Shown here: one piece after another, positions 34,385 through 45,954 of the stretch
How the letters are laid out: each line of letters opens with the position of its first letter
Numbering within the stretch: position 1 is the first letter of the stretch
Assembly: GCF_947242115.1 (NCBI RefSeq)
Contig: NC_074721.1
Span: 19,776,001 to 19,840,000, forward strand
Reading direction: 5' to 3'
Length of the DNA stretch: 64,000 nucleotides
From: Biomphalaria glabrata
Lineage: Eukaryota > Mollusca > Gastropoda > Planorbidae
Translations under genes and position numbers: made by a program
Notes under the pieces: generated by a model
Databases searched by the model: none
Told to the model about the DNA's origin: nothing
Seen by the model: only the letters and a program-made list of their open reading frames with translations

Positions 34385-34880
34385 AATTTCCCTTACATAT
34401 CTTGCAATCTATGGGGCAGATGATATAAAGTTTATTAGTTTCTGTGCCCCATGGTTAGCGAGGGTGCCATGTACCCAGCACAACAACCAACCACCTTTTG
34501 AAAAAAATCCCATTTCAGACCTCACAATCTATAGGGCAGATGATGTTAAGGTCATTTGATTCTTTGGCCAGTGCATATGTGGCCAGCACAACAACCAACC
34601 ATCTTTACTTTCCAAAACGAAAGTCAGCTACCCATTAGAGTTAGGTGGACTCAGGGGCATCCAAAAATCTAAAAAATTTAAATCTAAGTCTTCACAGAGA
34701 TTCAAACCTATGACTTAACCATTCAGCCATGGATCCCCAAACTGCCTTTACTTATTCCTTACTATTGCCATGTATCCCTAGCCTTTTGAATTCTGAAATT
34801 GAAAATCCCAGTCTTAATCGAACCCAGGAACCCTCAGTACAGAAGCCAAGTGCTTTACCACTCATTCACTGCACCCCCTA
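34385..34880 (-). repeat. Cluster of SINE-B fragments
   Basis: At least three partial copies of the tRNA-derived SINE better preserved at 51550-51683: two ATGGGGCAGATGAT / CCAGCACAACAACCAACCA segments and two TTCAAACC or TCGAACCCAGG tRNA-like ends. The copies are truncated and partly nested. Confidence 0.6.
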
Positions 34881-35496
34881 TTGTTTTAATGGGGCTCAGA
34901 TTAATAGTTTTCAAGTACAATATCAAACAGATTTAAAGAAATACTAAATCCAAACCTGTTGGCTGAATGACAGGATATACATAAATATGCATAGAGCTTA
35001 CAGCATAATATATATATCTTAAATTAAAATTGGTCCAAGACTTTTATTTTGCAACATGATGGGATTTTCCTTTCTGGTGGTGCTATGCAGGAGTCCAAGA
35101 ATCTCATCTTTTCTCATAACAGAAAGTTATCTAGTTATAAAAATAAATAAAAGGATTTAAAAAAAATAAAAATATGTGTGACATATGTGTTGACCATGCT
35201 AAACGTATATATGTTATTAAGTATAATTATATAATTTTGCCATTCTAAAAATAGTCTGTACCTAAAAGGAGCTACTGTGTTAATGTGTAGACATGGCCCT
35301 GACCTTAATAGTTATGAATTATTACTAAAGGTGAAGGCAGCTATTCAGTTAATTTGATGGACATTGCACTCATCTAAAAGCAACTATAACATATATTATG
35401 ATTTACATTTTCATGGAAAACTAGTTTTTCAAAAATACAAGTACTTCAGCTTATGAGAAAAGTGCATAGGGAAAAATTGCAGTACCTTACCTTTAA
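34881..35496. other. AT-rich stretch, no gene seen
   Basis: Nothing recognised, apart from a short open frame on each strand at 35040-35140 without proper splice sites. Confidence 0.4.
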
Positions 35497-35761
35497 AGAC
35501 CAACTGAAGAGGTTTTTTTCGAAATTGAGATAGCGATTGATTTAGATAGTAGATAGCATCAAAGTTAGTTCCTAAAAATTTGAGATTTTAGAAAAGCGTA
35601 TTTATATTAGAAAAAGTAATTTGAAAGTGTAAACAAGATTACAAAGAGAGTTTGTGTTACACAAACTCAGAGGCGGCCCCCGTCGAAGTCGGATCCCTGT
35701 CGGATCTGCATATTCGCAAATAATATTCAAGAGGAGATTTAATTTTGATGTAAAATGTTTT

Positions 35762-35925
35762 ACACGTTTCGGATGTTCCTTCAGAGTTGAAGATAATTAC
35801 TTCCTAGTCCAAACCTCCCGCAGGACGACGGGGGATGGGAGCGGGCAGGGTTTGAACCCTGGGCCATCCATAAATCTGAACGACAGTCCAGCGCGCAAAC
35901 CGCATGACCAGGCAGCCATCCGATG
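35762..35925 (-). repeat. SINE-A copy (tRNA-derived)
   Basis: Minus strand: GGATGGCTGCCTGGTCATGC start, a B-box GGGTTCAAACCC, then AGGTTTGGACTAGGAAGTA and ACATCCGAAACGTGTAAAAC. Same order as the copy at 50555-50720. Confidence 0.75.
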
Positions 35926-36294
35926 GTCAAAAGTAATAATGTTTCAAAGATTCATTTGCCGTAAATTTAAATTTAATAAAAAAATAGTAGATTAGTTTTA
36001 GTATATTAAAACATTACATTATTGATCAAAACGTTTGGAAATGAAAATCTACACTTTTTTTTTTTCACTTTAAGTTTAGAAATTGAAATTCTACATCTTA
36101 ATCTAATCTATTTTAGTCTAAACTAGATCTAGAAATTCTAGATCTAGACTCTAAAATAATTTTAATTAGAATATAAATCCAGATCTAGATATACTGTAAT
36201 AAAAATCTAGATCTAGTTTAAAAAATCTAGATTAGATCTAAATCAAGATATCATTCCTTTTTTAAACGCGAGTCACATAACGAGGCTTAATAAA

Positions 36295-37060
36295 CATTAC
36301 TATACCGAGTTCTTTTTTCATTTCATTTGAAGAATTAATTCCATATAATGTCAGAGGAAAAAAAAAACACTACGTCACACGGCCTAGCTAGACTAAAAAT
36401 CGCCTTCATCTATAAGAGCCATTTATCGAGTGTTCATAGACTTTGGTGCACCGAGTGCGTTCTTTAAGCATTTCATTTAAAGAATTCATTCCATATGACG
36501 TCAAAGGAAAAAAAAACACTACGTCACACGGCCTAGCTAGAATAAAAATCGCCTTCATCATTACGAGCCTTTTATCGAGTGTTCATAGACATTGGTGCAC
36601 CGAGTGCGTTCTTTTAGCATTTCATTTAAAGAATTCATTCCATATGACGTCAAAGGAAAAAAAAACACTACGTCACAAGGCCTAGCTAGACTAAAAATCA
36701 CCTTTATCAACACGAGCCATTTCTCGAGTGTTCATAGACATTGGTGCACCGAGTGCGTTCTTTTAGCATTTCATTTAAAGAATTCATTCCATGTGACGTC
36801 AAAGGAAAAACAAAACACTACGTCACACGGCTTAGTTAGACTAAAATATGTTTTCATTATTACAAGCAAATATTTTCGAGGGTTAATAGACATTGGTGCA
36901 CCGAGTGCGTTCTTTTAACATTACATTTAAAGAGTCCATTCATATGACGTCAAAGAAAAAAAAATCCATTACCTCACAATAGGCTAGTACCGGTACCATA
37001 AAAAAAATTTCTTTATTTACACGAGATATTAAACGAGGGCTCATAGACATTGGTGCACTG
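36295..37060. repeat. 149-bp tandem array, about five copies, each with a CRE
   Basis: Unit contains CATTGGTGCACCGAGTGCGT, CATTTCATTTAAAGAATTCA, TGACGTCAAAGG and CACTACGTCACACGGCC. Perfect TGACGTCA palindromes lie at 36496-36503, 36645-36652, 36794-36801 and 36945-36952; the first unit has lost it. Open frames here are a product of the repeat. Confidence 0.9.
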
Positions 37061-38851
37061 AGTTCTAATAGATATTATTTAAAAAGAATCAAAGCCACAT
37101 TGTTTTTGCGTTTTGTCTGTCAGTCGGTCTGTCCGTTATCTTGATATAAAAAAAACAACTAAAAGTTATTAAAAATTGATTAACCTTTATTTTACGTTTC
37201 AAAACATCGCAATAATTTTTAGGTATGAACACAATTGAAAAGTTTATATAATAGATTGTTCCGGATGTTTGTATAAATAGTAAAAAAAAAGAGAATTTCA
37301 GATAAAATGTAATACCGTTAATTAAATTTTTTGGATGGTTTGTATAAAAATTAGATGTACTACAGCCACGTGGAGAGATTTTCATACCTTACTTTGGTGT
37401 TTGGATTCTGTTTTCCTTAAAAATCGGAACATAATATTAACGATAATTAGATTTTTTAATGTTTTAGGTAGAAAGTTAAATGTACTGTAAGAGAGTAGTG
37501 AGTTAAAATATTTTTCATAAAAATCCGTAAAAACATTATTTCGTAAATGAGAAGATTATTTGTTTATTAATTAGAAGAGGGAGTTCAAACAATTATTTGG
37601 CGTTAGTAGATTTTTAAATAAATTCGGAAATTTCTGGCGACGATTTGTAAGAAACAAAATCCGGAACTTTCTTTATCGATTACAGTATCGATTATATGTT
37701 ATGTTTTACAAGAAAATTAAATGTCTAAAAAGTAATTTTCAGTAATCTATTCTAGTAAATTACTTTTTTTAAAAGCCTTATGCGATTTCAAACAATCATT
37801 AGGCATAATTCATGTTTTATAAAACAATATCCGGAACATTTATACAATTAATGAAATATAAGTCAGTATAGAGATTATGATTTAGCATTAATATGCTATT
37901 TACATAAAAAACAGAACAACATATTATTGATAATGTGTTTTTGCAACGTTTAAGCATGGAAATTGAATGTAATATAAGTTAGAAGAGCAAACAAACATTT
38001 GTTGGCGTTGATTAGATTTGCACAAAAAAATCCGGAACAATCAATTTTAGATACTTAAAACTATTGAGATGTTATGGGAGGAACATTAAAGGGTAAATCA
38101 GATTTTCAATAGCTTTTAGAGTTCTAGTTTTTTAAATCTAATCGTGACGGACAGACCGACCAACAGACAAAACGCACAAAAATAATCTTCTTTTATTCGG
38201 ATGGGGGCACTAAACAAAAAATAAATAAAATCTGATTTTTAAAAAAAGTTTAAGGAATTGGTTTAGCACCTGATCATGTTGCGACGTTACGCTACTGCAC
38301 GAAAATCGCTGCATAAAAAGTCCATTGAAAAAATTGTCCGTGATATTTACATACAAAGTGCATTATTAGCCTTTTTAAACAAACAGAAATGTTTTCTTTT
38401 AATTTTAGCAGCTAGTTGACCAGAAAAAACGTCTTTAACTATTATTTGTATTTGTTGTAAACATTTCCTGTACATTTTAAAAATATATTTGACTTAGTGA
38501 TACTGAAAATACACAAAAATTGTCCATCTTTGTTAGCATATTGTAACATTGCCTCCCTTACATTTACGTAATTGTTTTAGAATTGGTGTATTTTTATGAA
38601 AAAATCGCTTGCATAATTAATTTTATAAATTAAACGGTTTGCTTTTAGAAAACCAAAAGTAGCCGTTGCACCTAAACTTTTCAAGCCGGATTTAATGATG
38701 AAATAATATTTTTCATATCTCTTCTAGTTTTCGAGATCTGAGTGTGACAGACGGACAGACGGACATTTTGCACAATTCTAATAGCGGCTTTTTCCCCTTA
38801 CGGGGGCCGCTAAAAATAACGAGATTTGAAAATCAGCTTCAATGGCCGAAA

Positions 38852-38864
38852 CCGGAAGTGACGT
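38852..38864 (+). promoter_or_regulatory. ETS/CRE-like composite site
   Basis: CCGGAAGTGACGTA, an ETS-type core joined to a CRE half-site, a combination common in vertebrate housekeeping promoters, 38 bp before the ATG at 38902. Function is inferred from the motif only. Confidence 0.4.
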
Positions 38865-38901
38865 ATTGTAATGGACTGAGAAAATGTATATAATAATAGA
38901 C

Positions 38902-39066
38902 ATGGCTGGATACGTTATTGATAGCGATTCAGATGATAAACTTATCTAAATCTAGCTGTCCAACAATTTTAAATGTTACTTATCATGGGATGCACCAAAA
39001 TGCCATGAAGAGAACTCTTCTACTTTTTCAAAATATATTCTAGAGCAGACTATTGAATTAATATAA
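38902..39066 (+). pseudogene. Broken coding-like segment, possible transposase start
   Basis: Begins MAGYVIDSDSDDKLI, then two stop codons, then the same frame continues with LSWDAPKCHEENSSTFSKY to a stop at 39064-39066. An acidic DSDSDD start is common in piggyBac-type transposases, which would suit the surrounding TTAA-flanked element, but no conserved transposase motif is visible. Confidence 0.3.
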
Positions 39067-39560
39067 TTATAGATAGATTATAATAATAGGACTAGATCTA
39101 GTCAAATCTAGTCACTAGATTCTAGATTGTCACTAGATCCTAGATCTACTACTCAGATCTAGACTCTAGATCTAGACCTAGTCTACTCTAGTAGTAGTCT
39201 CTAGTATCATCAAGTACTAGTAGATCATCTAGGACTAGGTCTAGGTATACTATACTTAGACTATACTAAGTCTAATAGTTATAACAAAACTAAATGGTTA
39301 GATCTATCTATATTATTTTCTATATCTCTAACTCTAAGTTTAATTCTAGCTAGGCCTTCTAACACTTTTACTAGTCACTCACTAGATCTAGAGTTTATAA
39401 ATACTTGACTTGTATTATTAGGTACTTCGACGACTATTATTGTACTAATTGTAGTAATACTACTAGTAGTACTAGTAATAGTTTATAAACTAGTAGATTT
39501 AACTAATTAAGTAGATCTAGAGTAATCTAGACTAGCCTCTATGTTAAGTCTAAGCCCAGT
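39060..39560. repeat. CTAGATCTAG-rich island
   Basis: Almost entirely composed of overlapping words such as CTAGATC, TAGTCTA and ACTAGTA. Similar islands occur at 21430-21660, 26450-26480, 31550-32040, 36110-36240, 42120-42260, 43900-44100, 46370-46660 and 46970-47520. Confidence 0.75.
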
Positions 39561-39860
39561 CGCCAACATTTTTTGGTAATAGTTTGTAATAGTAAGACCT
39601 AGTGAGTAGTGTCCTAGCAATAGCATAAAGATTATTCATAGATATAAATATAATATTATAATAGTCAAGGACTAAACCTAAAGCCTAACTAAGCTAAATC
39701 TATATAGAATATATTTATACTCTTTACTAGCCCTTACTATACTAATTAATAAGGCTAAACTTTAGATCTAAAAAAATAATAAGTCATCATTTATATTGGT
39801 AATATAAAATACAGATTTTTACTAAACACATGTGACATTTCTTTAAGTCTTAAACTTAAA

Positions 39861-40384
39861 CAGGGCCGGTCCAAACGATTGCGGGGCCCTATGTGAAACT
39901 GATTGCGCGGGGCCTAGTCTGGGTGGGAATAAGGATAATAAGTGAAAATTAAGATTTCGTATTTTAAAAAAATTCGACTTTGAATTTTATTAAATCTTTA
40001 CTAAGTACAAGATTACGATCAAATTAACTTTACTTTACGAACTTTGCAACCTATGGCATATTAAAATGCCAGTCACTCTATTAAAGTAAATAAAGTATGG
40101 AAACTTCTGATTAAAGTGAAAATTTGCCTGATTATTACATTTTAGTACATGAAAGCTGACAATGTCTTATTTCGTTTATCGCGCGTAGGATTAGCGTTTT
40201 CGGAATGAATGACACCCACAATTTTGTCTATTTTTCAGGAGATTTTTATGAGATTTCCAGGTTTTATATATACCGATATATATATATTGCAATTTAACTA
40301 TTACACCTAGAATTAGCACGAAGCCTGTGAAAGTGCAGGGCCCACTGCGACCGCATAGGTTGCAGTGGCTTAAGACCGGCCCTG
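39861..40384. mobile_element. 524-bp hAT-like MITE
   Basis: Left end CAGGGCCGGTCCAAACG; right end, inverted, CAGGGCCGGTCTTAAGCC. Flanking 8-mers AACTTAAA and GTCTTATA agree at 5 of 8. No coding content. Confidence 0.65.
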
Positions 40385-40581
40385 GTCTTATATATATTAG
40401 ATTGCCTAGACCTAGAGTAGAGTAATTTATTATTATTAAGAACAATAAGAGTTAGATGTTGATGTTAGATCAGATAATCAGTATAACATATATATATATA
40501 TATATAACCACTAGTTCTATATATGTATACATAATTAAGTATAAATGTTAATAAATAAATTTTTTAAAATCTATTTTACAG

Positions 40582-40715
40582 AAAACATATATGACATGTG
40601 GCATACAGACAAGTTTACTAGATGGATCTTTCATCATTTTGGAAATACAATATTCCCTGTGAAACAAATCACAGAAACATTCTACAATTTTATTTTATAT
40701 AATAAATACCAATAA
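40582..40715 (+). pseudogene. Exon-like segment, unknown, inside the TTAA-flanked element
   Basis: After a CTATTTTACAG acceptor the plus strand reads NIYDMWHTDKFTRWIFHHFG and stays open for 44 codons to a TAA, with AATAAA words directly at the end. The composition (Trp, His, Phe, Asp) looks coding. No upstream partner exon was found. It may be the last exon of a host gene or of the element's own gene. Confidence 0.3.
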
Positions 40716-40799
40716 ATGTAAATACAAAATCACATTTTAATAGAGTTCTTCATTATACACACAACATTATTTTAGTATGTTCCTTTTCACTTGCTAGGT

Positions 40800-40935
40800 T
40801 TAGACAAAGTTTCGAATCAGGATTTAATACTATTAAGTCATAGCCCAAAACTCCAGCAGGATGTTAGTTAATGGCAGTGGTCAATGTTTGAACCTGAGAC
40901 CACAGAGAAGACAGTTCGGAATGCAAACCACACAA
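40800..40935 (-). repeat. SINE-A copy, diverged
   Basis: TTTCGAATCAGGATTTAATA, then TCCAGCAGGATG, GTTTGAACCTGAGACCA and GGAATGCAAACCAC follow the order of inverted SINE-A. Confidence 0.5.
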
Positions 40936-41089
40936 CTTTCTGCGTTTCGAAACCTATTCAAATTTTGATCATTTTTATGTTAATGCAGATCTGAATGTCC
41001 ATTGCAATGATGACTTGATCTGTAAAGGGGTTACATTTTTTAAAAATAAGTTGGATCTCATTCTTCGAATGATGCTATTTATTAGAAAT

Positions 41090-41300
41090 TGCAACGTGGA
41101 ATACATATTAGAGGCCAAAAGAAAATCCACTGATGAGGGAAGACGTAGACGTCGTAAAGAACATTTAAATTGACCACCAGCTGAATATGGTTATGTCTTC
41201 GCTGGACGCAGCAAAATATCTAGTTAGCAGCTGGGGCTGCGTAGCCATGGAAAATACTGCATTTCTCATTAATCTTTCGACTCGACTGCCAGCCTTATTT
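41090..41300 (+). mobile_element. LINE C-terminal scrap
   Basis: Plus-strand frame reads EGRRRRRKEHLN, then EYGYVFAGRSKIS, then QLGLRSHGKYC, resembling the basic and Cys/His segment at the end of many LINE proteins (pattern C-R/G-R...GL.SH). Stops interrupt it. Confidence 0.4.
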
Positions 41301-42279
41301 ATTAAACACTTTAAATTATGAATAGCTCTGCATTTTTTAATAACAATAAAAAAAAATATATATTCAGTGATTAACTGGCAATAATTGAGTTACTAAAATT
41401 TAATAAAATGAGTTGCATAATTACATCAACAGTAGCCTATATGCATTACTTAACATTATATTGATACTATAATTTATTTTCCACTTCTCTGACTTCCCAG
41501 AGAAAAGAAAAAAACGACAACTCCTTCTCCAGTAGGATAATCTCTTTCATTTATAGTCTAAACACAATTTAAAACTTTGTTACCTACAGTTACAGATTAA
41601 CTTGCTAACTTAACTATCTAATAATCTAATGATTCTATTCCAATCAACAAATGAGTCAAGCGTGAGATAAATGAAAACTCTTAAATTTTTAGATATACAT
41701 TTATAGAACTATGTAAGTATATAGGCCCGAATATACAGTACGAATATATTTAAATAAGAGTGTAATAAAATCCATATTTCGTATATTAATAATATTATAG
41801 AATTGGTAGATCTAGGTCTAATTTTTGCCTTATAGATTAGTTTTTAGAAATTTAGATCTAGTACTTTTTTTACTAGTAGATCTAAATCAGACTACTTTTA
41901 AGTCTAAGATAAGGTTTAAGTTAAAGCTATTTGCCTAGTGTTGTACGGGGTTGTGACTCTAGATTCAAATTAAATATATTCGTATACTACAATAACTACA
42001 TTGAATGAGCTCAACATTCACATTGTAATAATTGTTTTTTTTCCCATATTGGGCCTATTTAGGGACGACTATAGGTTAATAATCACTAAGTGTATAGATA
42101 GAGTATATAATTTTAAACTTTGTTTTTCTAGATCTAGGCCCAGCACCTCGATCGGATCAGTCTAAATAGATAGGTCTTATCTCTAAATATCCAATACTAC
42201 TACTAGATTACTAGATCTAGACTTCATCTAATTGGATTTAGATCTAAATTTAGGTCTACTTCGTACATCATTAATGATC

Positions 42280-42660
42280 TGAGAAAAGAACTCTGCTCTT
42301 GATCAAAAGCAGTAGATCTAGAACTAGAATAAGCCTGAAGCAGTAACATACAAGCCATAAATTGCGTAACTTGACTAAAACGAAACATGTGAACTGAGGC
42401 TCGCGGTACTGCGTGGGGTGAAACGCTGTTCGCTTGACTAGATCAAGAATAAGCCGACAAACAGTAGATCTAACATGCAAAGCCATAAATTGCGTGATTT
42501 GACCTAATTTCCCCAACTCTAACATCCACTTTTTATAAATTGGCGTGTTTTAGTCGCCTTTGTTTTTAGAAACTAGCATTCCTGTAAAAAGGAATAGGGA
42601 AATACGCTAAGCCATAAACTGAAAAATTTGACCTAATTTCCCTTAAACTACGTCATCGAC
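42280..42660. repeat. Imperfect tandem segment, about three copies
   Basis: Units share AAGCCATAAATTGCGT, TTGACCTAATTTCCC and CAGTAGATCTA words, spaced about 125-150 bp. Open frames here follow the duplication. Confidence 0.5.
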
Positions 42661-43280
42661 CTTGGTTGTCTGGGAAATACTGATCTCGAATGGCTTCGAG
42701 ATTGTGAAATTTAATAGTCCCTAAAACTCACATTAAATTGCTTATATCTAAATAATTACAAAGAATATATGTCTAAAATTTCGTATGTATGTTTTTTAAG
42801 CATTATGAATCTAAAAAAAAGTATAACACCGGTTTCCGCGTCTGACCCCAAAACCTCTTCAGTTGGTCTTTAAGAGGTGCAACCAATCATTGACTTGCCA
42901 GGAATGCATGCCTTTTTCTTGCATTTCCAAACATAACTGTAATTATACAATTAGGCATAATGGCTAATTTCTTTTGAAAACATTAAAATTAAAAAATAAT
43001 ATTATTAAATTGAATACATTGTTGTATCAAACATACAAATTATCAGCCATAATTTTGCCTAATTTCATCTAACAGTTTATTGTAAAGGAATGGCCTGCAC
43101 AACAGCCAAGTATATTAGGCATTCATGAAAGATGAATTTGCTTAAGAGTGTTATAAAAAAAAAACTAGAGAAAAATGTTAAATTCCATCCCCGATATTTG
43201 GATGTTGCTTGACCATGAAAATCACACTTCATAAAACATCTTTTAGATAACTAAAATAAAAATTGTATAGTAGTACTTAC

Positions 43281-43406
43281 AATAAATATTGAATGGATTC
43301 CAATATTATTAATGTCTGCCCAGAGAGTAGAAATAGTATAAGTATGATCCTTGAGCCATTCTGGTACATCATCAGAACTGGTTGGCATGGTTCTACTTGT
43401 TAATAA
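43281..43406 (-). CDS. Candidate coding exon, unknown gene
   Basis: Bounded by a TAATGTTTCAG acceptor and a GTAAGTAC donor. An ATG at 43388 opens 36 codons in phase 0: MPTSSDDVPEWLKDHTYTIS, then TLWADINNIGIHSIFI. The composition and both splice sites look genuine. I recognise no family, and no 5' UTR exon or promoter was identified. The next downstream coding-like piece with matching phase is at 33520-33573; the TTAA-flanked element would lie in the intron between them. Confidence 0.4.
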
Positions 43407-44804
43407 CTGAAACATTACAAACATTTTTTTAAATTTATAATTTATCACAGACTAGAATAGAAATGTTGCCAGGAAAAATACCAATGGTTAGAATGCACCT
43501 GATGATACTTTTGTAGCCTTAAAATGCACCAAAACTTCATTCATTAAATCTGATAAGAAACATATATGTATTACACAAGTCCAAGTTGATCAGAGTGTCA
43601 TAGCAAATAATTAACTAGATATGTGAGTTTTATATTAAAGTGCTGAATTTCAGGGGATAGATCCAACTTGACACCACATCATTTATTATTTCATGAACTC
43701 ATGGGTCTGGGCATGGCATGGAATGGGAACTATTATTTAATGTATGGGGTGTAGGCGAGGCATGGATTATAAATTGTCTTGTATAGATTAGATTGGGTAG
43801 AACTTCCCATCGAAGGTAACTTTTACTGATAGATCTGGATCAATTATAAATTTATGGTATCTAGGCCTGCATAAATTTTATCTTTTATTTTATGTACATA
43901 AATAACTAGTCTAGAATCTATAATTATATCTTAATAATAATTTTTGTAGATGTCATATAATATCTAAAATAATAAGTATAGATCAGTAGATTTAGAATAT
44001 TAGCTAGTAAATATTTTTATATTCCAAATCTAAACTGGATCTATATATTGTATATCTATCTAGAATTTAGATCAGTAGATTTAGTATTTTAGCTAGTAAA
44101 ATACTTTTATACATGGGCGTAGCCAGGATTTTTTTTCGGGGGGGGGGGTGTGCGACACCCCTCCCTTCCCCCCCCCCCCCCCCGCGAAAAAAAAAATGTA
44201 TTTATGTGTGTGTGTGTACATAATCTTTATTACATTCTGACCCTTCATTCTTTCGGAAGACGTTTATTGTGCCCTAGAATAGGTTCTTCCATGAGTTAGT
44301 GAAAAAATTGTAGATTCCACAACATTACTAGTAAAGGGGTCTGGGGGAGCGCTAGGAGCTCCCCCAGCGCGGGGCGAAGCCCAGCCGCCAAGCACTATTT
44401 CTGGTATTGAAAACCAACAAAATGCATATTCTGAGGTATCTACAGTGCATTTTCCAACTATTAAAAAGTTCTATTTCAAAAACCTAATGTGCTATTCTTA
44501 CTGACTTAGACCCTCCCTCGTCGTTCGGCGCATTTGCTATCAAGCTGTTTCCATAAAATTGTGGACTCCCCGCCACTACTAGCAAGGGGTCTGGGGGAGC
44601 GCTAGGAGCTCCCCCAGCGCGGGGCTTTGCCCCGCCGCCAAGGACTATTTCTGGTATTGAAAGCCAACAAAATGCATATTCTGAGGTATCTACAGTCCAT
44701 TTTAATGCTATTAAAAAGTTTTATTTCAAAAACCTAATGTGCTATTCTTACTGACTTAGACCCTCCCACGCCGTTCGGAGCATTTGACGTCAAGCAGTTT
44801 CCAT

Positions 44805-45130
44805 AAAAATCTGTCACTGGTAATGTCTGAAGCCTCTTCCCACCTACCATGAGGACCTCCATGAATGAGTGGCGTCAAGTTGTACTAGGATATCATTGCA
44901 ACTCTTCTTATGCGTAATTCATTTTGTCGGAGAACATGTCCCGCAAACCTCATGCGTCGTTCTCTCACAATCTTACTAAGGGGTCGACTCCCAGTTCGGC
45001 ATAGGATTTCCTTGAATTAGATCCGATCTCTATAACTGACTCCTAAAATCTGTCTTAGCCATCTTTGTTGAGCCACATTCAGTGTTTTTCAATTTCGGCA
45101 GATGACTATTCACTGCAGTTTATTAATGGA
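44805..45130 (-). mobile_element. LINE C-terminal fragment inside the 2-kb element
   Basis: Minus strand reads RERRMRFAGHVLRQNE and PHGRWEEASD, a segment usual near the C-terminus of I/Nimb-like LINE proteins. It is present at the same place in both copies of the host element, so it was acquired before they multiplied. Confidence 0.65.
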
Positions 45131-45954
45131 GCCCTGCCACTGGTAAAAATGTGTAACCTCTCTTGAATACGCTCTTGGAATTAAGTGACTGTAGTTTGCT
45201 TTAGATTTTATATCGAAAAGAGAAGTTTTATCGTCAAAATCTTCTGTTGGGGGTTTTCCACCTCATAATGCTCTGTAGGGGGATCTTAGACTCAAAACCA
45301 TCTGGAGGGGTTTTAAACTTTAAAAAAAAGCCATCTGTCGAAGAAACTCAAAACCCCCGATTGGCTTGGCTAGGCTCAAATAATTTTAGTGTGTAATTTG
45401 CTTTTTTTTATATTGAAGATGTATTTTTAGCACCAAACCCCTCTGAATGGGGGTTTAAACTCAAAACCCCTTTTGGCAACGCTCATAGCATTTTGAGTGC
45501 GTAATATGCTTTTTTTCTTACACTGAAGATGGCGGGGGGTTTAAACTCAAAACCCCTTTGACTACGCTCATAGATTTTAGAGTGAGTAATTTTCTTTTGT
45601 TTATATTGAAGAGGTACTTTTTAGCTTCAAACTCCACTGGAGGGGAGTTTAAACTCAAAAACCCATAGACTACACTCATAACATTTTTAGTGTATAATTT
45701 GCTTTTTTATTATTATTAAAGAGGTATTTTTTACCTTCACTGAAGTGGGGTTTAAACTCAAAACTGAGTCAAAACCCATTTAGCTACGCTCATAACATTT
45801 TGAGTGCGTAATTAGCTTTTTTTATATGACAGAGGGGGTTTATCGTAAATTTTAGACGGGGTTTTAAAATCAAAATCTTCATTAACTGTGCTCTTGGAAT
45901 TAGGGGATTTTCGTTTGCATTTTTTTTTTGTTTTGTTTTATAGAAGAGGGTGAG

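Larger units (their letters stand above)
35640..38815 (+). repeat. Dispersed repeat R1, long copy
   Basis: The left edge (GAGTTTGTGTTACACAAACT, then GGCGGCCCCCGTCGAAG) and the right edge (AATAGCGGCTTTTTCC, then GGGGGCCGCTAAAA) are those of family R1. The interior holds SINE-A, the 149-bp array, and long AT-rich sequence with repeated ATCCGGAACA words. Whether both edges belong to a single insertion is uncertain. Confidence 0.45.
35497..42869. mobile_element. Putative TTAA-flanked element, 7.4 kb, heavily interrupted
   Basis: AGACCAACTGAAGAGGTTTT at 35497-35516 is perfectly inverted at 42850-42869. TTAA lies directly outside each end (35493-35496 and 42870-42873), the target used by piggyBac-superfamily elements. 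Inside are a plus-strand promoter-like site and broken coding-like pieces (38902-39066, 40582-40715), plus nested R1 repeat, SINEs, a hAT MITE and a LINE scrap. It is clearly broken. The piggyBac assignment rests on TTAA and the inverted ends only; the chance pairing of two ends from different copies is not excluded. Confidence 0.5.

Noticed and set aside
34985-35140. Small exon on either strand at 35040-35130
   Set aside because: The minus frame meets a stop right after the only acceptor, and the plus frame (a Met-Met-Gly-Phe start) has no splice or promoter support.
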